From Achromobacter aloeverae (GTDB lineage: Bacteria > Pseudomonadota > Gammaproteobacteria > Burkholderiales > Burkholderiaceae_B), in NCBI RefSeq assembly GCF_004121055.1, contig NZ_PYAL01000010.1, positions 62,001-126,000 of the forward strand: a stretch of DNA of 64,000 nucleotides. The letters run 5' to 3'. The notes under the pieces were generated by a model. The model had not been told where the DNA came from. It made no database searches and was given only the letters and a program-made list of their open reading frames with translations. Of this stretch, positions 58,898 to 64,000 are shown piece after piece; position 1 is the first letter of the stretch, and every line of letters starts with the position of its first letter. A program made the translations under genes and the position numbers.

Positions 58898-59761
58898 TCA
58901 GGCCTTGGCTCCCGTTGCGGCTGCCACCACCAGGTCCCGTTTGCGCAGGGCCAGGCGCAGCGCCTCGGCCAACGAGGACTTGGTGACGACGTCTCCCAGG
59001 TCCACGCCCAGGTGCACGATGGTCTGGGCGATCTGCGGACGGATGCCGCTGATGATGCATTCGGCGCCCATCAGGCGCGCGGCCGCCACGGTCTTCAGCA
59101 GGTGCTGCGCGACCAGCGTGTCGACGGTCGGCACGCCGGTGATGTCGATGATCGCAATGGTGGCTTCCTGCGCGACGATGCCCTCCAGCAGGGTTTCCAT
59201 GACGGTCTGGGTGCGCTCGCTGTCCAGCGTGCCGATGAGCGGAAGCGCCAGGATGCCTTCCCACAGCTGGACGACCGGCGTGGACAGGTCCAGCAATTCC
59301 TGTTGCTGGCGCTGGATGACTTGTTCCCGGCCCTTTTGGTACTGTTCGACCGTATACAGGCCCAGCGCGTCCAGGGTCAGCGTCAGCTTCCAGAACTCGT
59401 CCGCCAGGCGGGCGGGGTCCTTGCCGTAGTGCTTGCGCAGGACGCCGAGGACAGGCTGTTTCAGGGAAAACACGAAGGTCGCCGTTTCCGACGGCGAAAA
59501 ACCTTGCAGCGCGCGATTGCGCGACAACGTGGCCAGGAAGGCGCGGGCATCGTCCCAGCCGGCGCCCGCCAGCTTGCCGTCCATACCTTCGTTCACGGCG
59601 GCCGCGAACGTGCCGAGGAAATTACTGGACTGCGCGCGCAGTTCCGTTTCCTTGATCAGGCCTTTGTTGTTCGATTCCGCGACCTGCAGTTCCAGCCATT
59701 CCTTGAGGATCTCTTTCTGGTTTTCACGGATGAGGGTAGAGAGGGTGGCGGATTCGCTCAC
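58898..59761 (-). CDS. rsbR: Stressosome co-antagonist RsbR (RsbRD-type sensor)
   Basis: About 287 residues. The N-terminal alpha-helical sensor domain (about 1-150) resembles the RsbRD N-terminal family (LIRENQKEILKEW, FLGTFAAAVNEG, EFWKLTLTLDALGL), not the globin or LOV types. A linker helix and a C-terminal STAS domain (about 165-275) follow. Both phospho-threonines of RsbR are kept: VDT and IAQT, T215 and T247 when counted from GTG 59761. I prefer GTG 59761 because GGAG lies 6 bases upstream; a TTG at 59773 would add four residues. It is the first gene of the stressosome operon. Confidence 0.93.
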   Translation of the reverse strand: MSESATLSTLIRENQKEILKEWLELQVAESNNKGLIKETELRAQSSNFLGTFAAAVNEGMDGKLAGAGWDDARAFLATLSRNRALQGFSPSETATFVFSLKQPVLGVLRKHYGKDPARLADEFWKLTLTLDALGLYTVEQYQKGREQVIQRQQQELLDLSTPVVQLWEGILALPLIGTLDSERTQTVMETLLEGIVAQEATIAIIDITGVPTVDTLVAQHLLKTVAAARLMGAECIISGIRPQIAQTIVHLGVDLGDVVTKSSLAEALRLALRKRDLVVAAATGAKA

Positions 59762-59946
59762 AACTGGCTCCAAGGTCGAAGAAGTAGGCTTTCATATGCT
59801 GCATGTGCGCCGATGCCACGGGCAGGCCATGAATAAGAAGCGCGCAAACCGGACCAGGCGTGGACGATGGCCTGGGTCCGGCTCGCGAAAGTGATCGAGA
59901 GGATACAGGGAATGCAGCTGTCCGTCTTTGAAATCGCTGCGCGCTT

Positions 59947-59960
59947 TTGACCCACATCAA
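59947..59960. promoter_or_regulatory. FNR-type box upstream of the stressosome operon
   Basis: TTGACCCACATCAA matches the FNR/ANR consensus TTGAT-N4-ATCAA at 9 of 10 defined bases. It lies 186 bases upstream of the rsbR start, in the 284-base gap after ruvC. It implies low-oxygen control of the stressosome genes. A -10-like TGTATCCT is about 50 bases downstream on the minus strand. Confidence 0.5.
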
Positions 59961-60045
59961 GGCGGAGCCCCTGGAAAGGTGGGCAACGGGTTGACGGGCG
60001 TGGCGGCGGAGGGTAGCGACGCCTGCAGCGAGCCTTGCGTTCGCC

Positions 60046-60591
60046 TCAGACGGCCAGGCGGCCGCCGCGCAGCCGCGCCCGGCCGCTCTTGCCCTTCTTG
60101 CTCATCAATAGCAGGCGGTCGGCGAGGGGGCCGACATGGGCGTGGGAGATGGCGCAGGCCAGCGCATCGGCGGAGTCCGGCGCCGGCAGGCCGTCCAGCG
60201 CCAGCAGGTGCCGCACCATGGCCTGCACCTGCTCCTTGGCCGCGCGGCCGGTGCCTACCACCGATTTCTTGATCTGCAAGGCGGTGTACTCGTGCACGTC
60301 CAGGCCGCAGTCGGCCAGCGCGCACAGGGCGGCGCCGCGGGCCTGGCCCAGCAGCAGGGTGGAGGAGGGATTGGTATTGAGAAAGACGATTTCCAGCGCG
60401 GCCACGTCCGGCTGCGTGTCCCGTACGACCTCGCGCAGGTTGTCGAGGATGACTTTCAGGCGCTGCGCCAGCGCTGCCGCCGGCGGCACGACGATGGTGC
60501 CGCTGGCGACGTAGCGCAGGCGCGCGCCATCGGTGTCGATAACGCCGAAGCCAGTGCGGCGCAGGCCGGGATCGACGCCGAGGATGCGCAT
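60046..60591 (-). CDS. ruvC: Holliday junction resolvase RuvC
   Basis: A 181-residue nuclease. The N-terminal [17 protein letters not shown] carries the first catalytic Asp (D7). The Glu in [14 protein letters not shown] and the C-terminal Asp/Asp region in [15 protein letters not shown] complete the acidic site. Its start shares one base with the purH stop (TGATG), giving coupled translation. It ends the dusB-fis-purH-ruvC unit and is separated from ruvA by the stressosome operon. Confidence 0.96.
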   Translation of the reverse strand: MRILGVDPGLRRTGFGVIDTDGARLRYVASGTIVVPPAAALAQRLKVILDNLREVVRDTQPDVAALEIVFLNTNPSSTLLLGQARGAALCALADCGLDVHEYTALQIKKSVVGTGRAAKEQVQAMVRHLLALDGLPAPDSADALACAISHAHVGPLADRLLLMSKKGKSGRARLRGGRLAV

Positions 60592-62180
60592 CAGTGGCGG
60601 AAGTGGCGCATGCCGGTCAGCACCATGGCGATGCCATGCTCGTCCGCGGCGGCGATCACCTCGTCGTCACGCACGCTGCCACCGGGCTGGATGACGCAGC
60701 CCGCGCCCGCCGCCACGACCACGTCCAGGCCGTCGCGGAACGGGAAGAAGGCATCCGACGCCACCGCCGAACCCTGCAGCGACAGGCCGGCGTTCTCGGC
60801 CTTGATCGAGGCGATGCGGGCGGAGTCGATGCGGCTCATCTGGCCGGCGCCGACGCCCAGGGTCATGCCGTCGGCGCAGAACACGATGGCGTTGGACTTG
60901 ACGTACTTGGCCACCTTCCAGGCGAACAGCAGGTCCTTGAGCTGCTGCTCGGTGGGCTGCTTCTTGGTGACGACCTTCAGGTCCGCCTCGGTGAGGCTGC
61001 CGGTGTCGGGCGACTGCACCAGCCAGCCGCCGCCCACGCGCTTGACGTCGAAGGCGTTCTGGCCGACGCCGGCGGGCACTTCCAGCACGCGCACGTTCTT
61101 CTTCTTGGCCAGCAGCGCCAGGGCCGCGCCGTCATAGGCAGGCGCCAGCAGTACTTCCAGGAATTGCTCGCTGACGGCCTCGGCCGTGGCCAGGTCGACC
61201 GGACGGTTGAAGGCGATGATGCCGCCGAAGGCCGACGTGGGATCGGTCTTGAAGGCCTGTCGATAGGCGTCCAGCGCATGCGGCGCCACGGCAACGCCGC
61301 AGGGGTTGGCATGCTTGACGATGACGCACGCGGCGCTGTCGAAGCTGCGCACGCACTCCCATGCCGCGTCGGCGTCCGCGATGTTGTTGTAGGACAGTTC
61401 CTTGCCCTGCAACTGGCGGTAGTTGCCCAGCAGGCCGGCCTGGCGCTGCGGGTCGACGTAGAAGGCCGCGGTCTGGTGCGGGTTCTCGCCATAGCGCAGG
61501 GCTTGTTCCTGCTTGATCTGGATGGTCAGCGTATCGGGCCATTCCTTGCGCGCCGGCGTCGCGTCCTGGGCCGGGGCGGCCTCGGCGAGGCTGCTCAGGT
61601 AGGCGGCGATGGCGCCGTCGTAGGAGGCCGTGTGGGCGTACACCTTGGTCGCCAGGTTCAGGCGCAGGGCGTAGGAGGTGCTGCCGGTGGCGTCCAGTTC
61701 GGCCAGCACGCGGGGATAGTCGGCGGGGTCGATGACCACCGTTACGCCGCCGGCTTCGGTTCCGTGGTTCTTGGCGGCCGCGCGCAGCATCGCCGGGCCG
61801 CCGATGTCGATGTTCTCCACCGCGTCGGCGAAGGTGCAGTCGGGCTTGGCCACCGTTTCACGGAAGGGGTAGAGGTTGACCACCAGCATGTCGATGCGGT
61901 CGATGCCATGCTTGGCGATGGTGTCCAGGTGTTCCGCGCTGTCGCGGCGCGCCAGCAGGCCGCCGTGGATCTTCGGATGGAGGGTCTTGACGCGGCCATC
62001 GAGGATTTCCGGCGAGCCGGTATGCGCCGCCACTTCGGTCACGGTCAGGCCGGATTCGGCCAGCAGCTTCGCGGTGCCGCCGGTGGACAGCAGGCGCACG
62101 CCGCGCGTAGCCAGGGCGCGGGCGAATTCAACAATACCGGTCTTGTCGGAGACCGAGAGCAGGGCGGTTTCGATTTTCAT
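60591..62180 (-). CDS. purH: Bifunctional AICAR formyltransferase / IMP cyclohydrolase
   Basis: A 529-residue purine enzyme for the last two steps to IMP. The N-terminal MGS-like cyclohydrolase covers about 1-150 ([45 protein letters not shown]). The C-terminal formyltransferase covers about 200-529 ([14 protein letters not shown] with the catalytic Lys-His, and [12 protein letters not shown]). ATG 62180 gives the standard start. It follows fis by 61 bases, the classical fis-purH neighbourhood of betaproteobacteria. Confidence 0.97.
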   Translation of the reverse strand: MKIETALLSVSDKTGIVEFARALATRGVRLLSTGGTAKLLAESGLTVTEVAAHTGSPEILDGRVKTLHPKIHGGLLARRDSAEHLDTIAKHGIDRIDMLVVNLYPFRETVAKPDCTFADAVENIDIGGPAMLRAAAKNHGTEAGGVTVVIDPADYPRVLAELDATGSTSYALRLNLATKVYAHTASYDGAIAAYLSSLAEAAPAQDATPARKEWPDTLTIQIKQEQALRYGENPHQTAAFYVDPQRQAGLLGNYRQLQGKELSYNNIADADAAWECVRSFDSAACVIVKHANPCGVAVAPHALDAYRQAFKTDPTSAFGGIIAFNRPVDLATAEAVSEQFLEVLLAPAYDGAALALLAKKKNVRVLEVPAGVGQNAFDVKRVGGGWLVQSPDTGSLTEADLKVVTKKQPTEQQLKDLLFAWKVAKYVKSNAIVFCADGMTLGVGAGQMSRIDSARIASIKAENAGLSLQGSAVASDAFFPFRDGLDVVVAAGAGCVIQPGGSVRDDEVIAAADEHGIAMVLTGMRHFRH

Positions 62181-62241
62181 GGTCGGGCGGGGCGCGCGGC
62201 GAGCCGCGGCGGATCCGTTACAAGGATGGGTGGAAAGCGGT

Positions 62242-62484
62242 TCAGACCTGGATGTTATGCGCAAGCAGCTTCTTGCGCAGCGTATTGCGGGTGATGCCCA
62301 GCATTTCCGATGCGCGCGACTGGTTGCCGCCCGCGCGTTGCAGCGCGACTTCGAGGACCGGGCGTTCAACGCAGCGCATCACCATCTCCCACATATCGTG
62401 GGGCTCGGAATCGCCCAGGTCTTCGAAGTAGCGCTCCAGGCTGGCGCGCACGCATTCTTCCAGGACATCTTTTTTACTCATCAT
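62242..62484 (-). CDS. fis: Nucleoid-associated regulator Fis
   Basis: An 80-residue Fis. The C-terminal HTH is [33 protein letters not shown] (quoted in part), which nearly matches enteric Fis. The N-terminal half provides the dimer core. The ATG is 62484 or 62481 (double Met). Fis bends DNA and controls rRNA and growth-phase genes. It lies 44 bases after dusB, the conserved dusB-fis operon. Confidence 0.95.
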   Translation of the reverse strand: MMSKKDVLEECVRASLERYFEDLGDSEPHDMWEMVMRCVERPVLEVALQRAGGNQSRASEMLGITRNTLRKKLLAHNIQV

Positions 62485-62528
62485 GCACAACTTTTTTTGT
62501 TTATGTGAAACGGCGGGATAGGGTTCGA

Positions 62529-63554
62529 TCAGGCCGCCAGCAAGGCTGGCTCGCCGAAGGTCTCGGCGGGCCGGGCATCGCGGGCGAAATGATCGAACCA
62601 GGTGGCCACGGCGCTTGCTTGCGCGCCGGTGCCGTCGATCTGGTTCATGTGAGCGCGGAAGGCGTCGGCGCCAGGCAGGCCGTCGATATACCATCCGATG
62701 TGCTTGCGCGCCGTTCGTACGCCGGTGTGCTCCCCGTAGAACCGGTAGTGGTCGTCCAGGTGTTCCAGCAGCAGGTCGCGCATTTCGCCGTAGGTCGGGG
62801 GCGGAAGTTTATCGCCCGTACGCAGGTAGTAGTCAATCTCGCGGAAAATCCACGGCCGGCCCTGAGCCGCGCGGCCGACCATGACGGCGTCGGCGCCAGT
62901 GTAGTCGAGAACGCGCCGGGCTTTCTCCGGGCTGTCGATATCGCCGTTGGCGACCACCGGAATGTCGATGGCGGCCTTGACTTCCCGGATGGTGTCGTAT
63001 TCGGCCTGGCCGGTATACATGTCAGCCCGGGTCCGCCCGTGCAAGGTCAGGGCGGCGATGCCGCTGTCCTGGGCCAGGCGGGCGATGCGCAGGGCGTTGC
63101 GGTGCTCGCGGTCCCAGCCGGTGCGGGTCTTCAGCGTCACCGGCACGCCCAGCGGAAGACAGGCCCGCACCACGGCTTCGAGGATGCGCGCGATGAGGTC
63201 TTCATGGCGCAGCAGGGCCGAGCCCGATGCGACATTGCACACCTTCTTGACCGGACAACCCATGTTGATATCGATGATGCGCGCGCCCTTGGAGGCGTTG
63301 AAAACGGCGGCCTCGGCCATCATGGCGGGGTCCGCGCCGGCGATCTGCACCGCGACCGGGGCGATTTCGCCCTCATGGTTCAGGCGGCGCGAGGTCTTGA
63401 CGCTGTCCCACAGGCGCGGATTGCTGGCGGCCATTTCCGAGACGGCATAGCCGGCCCCCAGCCGCTTGCAAAGCTGCCGGAAAGGCCGGTCCGTCACGCC
63501 CGCCATGGGCGCGACCAGCACGTTATTGGGAAGAGTCCAGGGGCCGATGCGCAT
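62529..63554 (-). CDS. dusB: tRNA-dihydrouridine synthase B
   Basis: A 341-residue FMN-dependent enzyme that reduces uridines in the tRNA D-loop. Hallmarks are VLVAPMAGVTDRPFRQLC, INMGCPVKKVCNVASGSALLR (catalytic Cys in the first part), ALTLHGRTRADMYTG and VVANGDIDS. The GAGYAVSEM block fits DusB. It heads the dusB-fis-purH-ruvC cluster. Confidence 0.96.
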   Translation of the reverse strand: MRIGPWTLPNNVLVAPMAGVTDRPFRQLCKRLGAGYAVSEMAASNPRLWDSVKTSRRLNHEGEIAPVAVQIAGADPAMMAEAAVFNASKGARIIDINMGCPVKKVCNVASGSALLRHEDLIARILEAVVRACLPLGVPVTLKTRTGWDREHRNALRIARLAQDSGIAALTLHGRTRADMYTGQAEYDTIREVKAAIDIPVVANGDIDSPEKARRVLDYTGADAVMVGRAAQGRPWIFREIDYYLRTGDKLPPPTYGEMRDLLLEHLDDHYRFYGEHTGVRTARKHIGWYIDGLPGADAFRAHMNQIDGTGAQASAVATWFDHFARDARPAETFGEPALLAA

Positions 63555-63624
63555 GGGGCGGGATTTTAACCGCCCCGATCCGACCCCATATTAGGAGGTG
63601 TCAAAGCCGTATGAAAACCGTCGT

Positions 63625-63690
63625 ATTCGACGTCGTATCGGGCATACGTACCGGACGTCGTACCGGACGTCGTACTGGACGTCGTACTGG
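63625..63690. repeat. 12-base tandem repeat, about 4 copies
   Basis: ACCGGACGTCGT at 63650 and 63662 and ACTGGACGTCGT at 63674 are exact 12-base steps, with a partial ACTGG at 63686 and an earlier degenerate ATTCGACGTCGT at 63625. Each unit holds the palindrome GACGTC. It lies between dusB and the UbiH-type gene. Confidence 0.8.
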
Positions 63691-63718
63691 CGCCGCCCGG
63701 CTCCGCCGGGCCGGCCGC

Positions 63719-64000
63719 TCAGGCGCGCAGCCCTTGCAATAGATGTCGTGCCAGCGGCGCCCTCAGGGGCTGCAGCAGGTCCAGGCCCAGCAGCGCCAGC
63801 CCGCCCGCATGTTCCAGCGGCGCCAGGCCCGTGGCGAAGGCGCGGGGCATCAGGTCCGTCAAGCCGGCCGTCAGCCAGCGATCGCCGCGTCGCGCGCGGG
63901 TGTAGGCAGCCAGCGCTTCGGTGGGGGCGCCGGCGGGCCGCCCCAGCCATGAGGCCAGCGACTGCGCGAGCCGCGCGGCATCGCGCAGGCCCAGGTTCAG
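63719..64000 (-). CDS. C-terminal part of a UbiH/UbiF-type FAD monooxygenase
   Basis: The last 93 residues of a gene whose start lies beyond the right edge. LNLGLRDAARLAQSL is the late FAD-binding block of the UbiH/UbiF/COQ6 hydroxylases of ubiquinone synthesis. RARRGDRWLTAGLTDLMPRAF and the Leu-rich end fit their C-terminal helices. It is transcribed toward dusB, 164 bases away. Confidence 0.85.
   Translation of the reverse strand: MNLGLRDAARLAQSLASWLGRPAGAPTEALAAYTRARRGDRWLTAGLTDLMPRAFATGLAPLEHAGGLALLGLDLLQPLRAPLARHLLQGLRA

Overview
The window is GC-rich chromosomal DNA of a betaproteobacterium. It most likely comes from the Alcaligenaceae (Bordetella/Achromobacter group). Supporting this are a Bug-family tripartite-tricarboxylate receptor, a small DUF4148 protein, a minCDE operon with a long alanine/proline-rich MinC linker, a dusB-fis-purH-ruvC cluster, and families of GC-rich palindromic intergenic repeats. 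No rRNA, tRNA, CRISPR array, insertion sequence or prophage was recognised. The DNA looks like ordinary core and soft-accessory chromosome. Both window edges cut genes.

Layout. 1-10.6 kb: glutaryl-CoA dehydrogenase, a ThDP-dependent acetolactate-synthase-like enzyme with a divergent LysR regulator, a lone GltL-type ABC ATPase, a DUF4148 protein, then purU, a flavin reductase, pdxH, a ChaC-like cyclotransferase and an MFS transporter. 10.9-18.9 kb: a BaeSR-like two-component pair, tcdA, a class II aldolase-Bug receptor-GntR cluster behind GTATAC-type dyads, a second MurA-like enzyme and tpm. 18.9-29.4 kb: pabB-pabC, a giant UvrA made of two complete UvrA copies in one chain, and an IclR-KDPG aldolase-KDG kinase operon. 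29.5-37.5 kb: a 42-residue basic protein, a LysR regulator, an incomplete branched-chain amino acid ABC transporter with a permease-ATPase fusion, an acidic-tailed protein, ettA, a small lipoprotein and tandem palindromic repeats. 38-47.6 kb: minCDE, glnS, a CydAB-like pair and an EnvZ/OmpR-like pair. 47.9-64 kb: an usher-like outer-membrane protein, recQ, ruvB, a threonine dehydratase, an NDUFA9-like protein, ruvA, a stressosome operon, ruvC, purH, fis, dusB and the end of a UbiH-type monooxygenase.

Two systems stand out. First, positions 55417-59761 hold a compact, translationally coupled RsbR-RsbS-RsbT stressosome operon. It is followed by a protein joining an RsbT-like ATPase to a SpoIIE/RsbX phosphatase, and by a hybrid histidine kinase that itself begins with an RsbT-like ATPase domain. 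The usual RsbU/sigma-B output is absent, so the output is probably a phosphorelay. A near-consensus FNR box lies upstream. Second, positions 42695-45180 encode a CydA/CydB pair. By ungapped alignment against remembered E. coli CydA, the CydA member has lost the heme-ligand histidines (H19, H186), the glutamates E99 and E107 and the E445 position, while the fold-defining motifs and M393 remain. It looks like a heme-poor cytochrome bd paralogue.

All family calls come from reading motifs by eye. No database search, structure prediction or alignment program was used.
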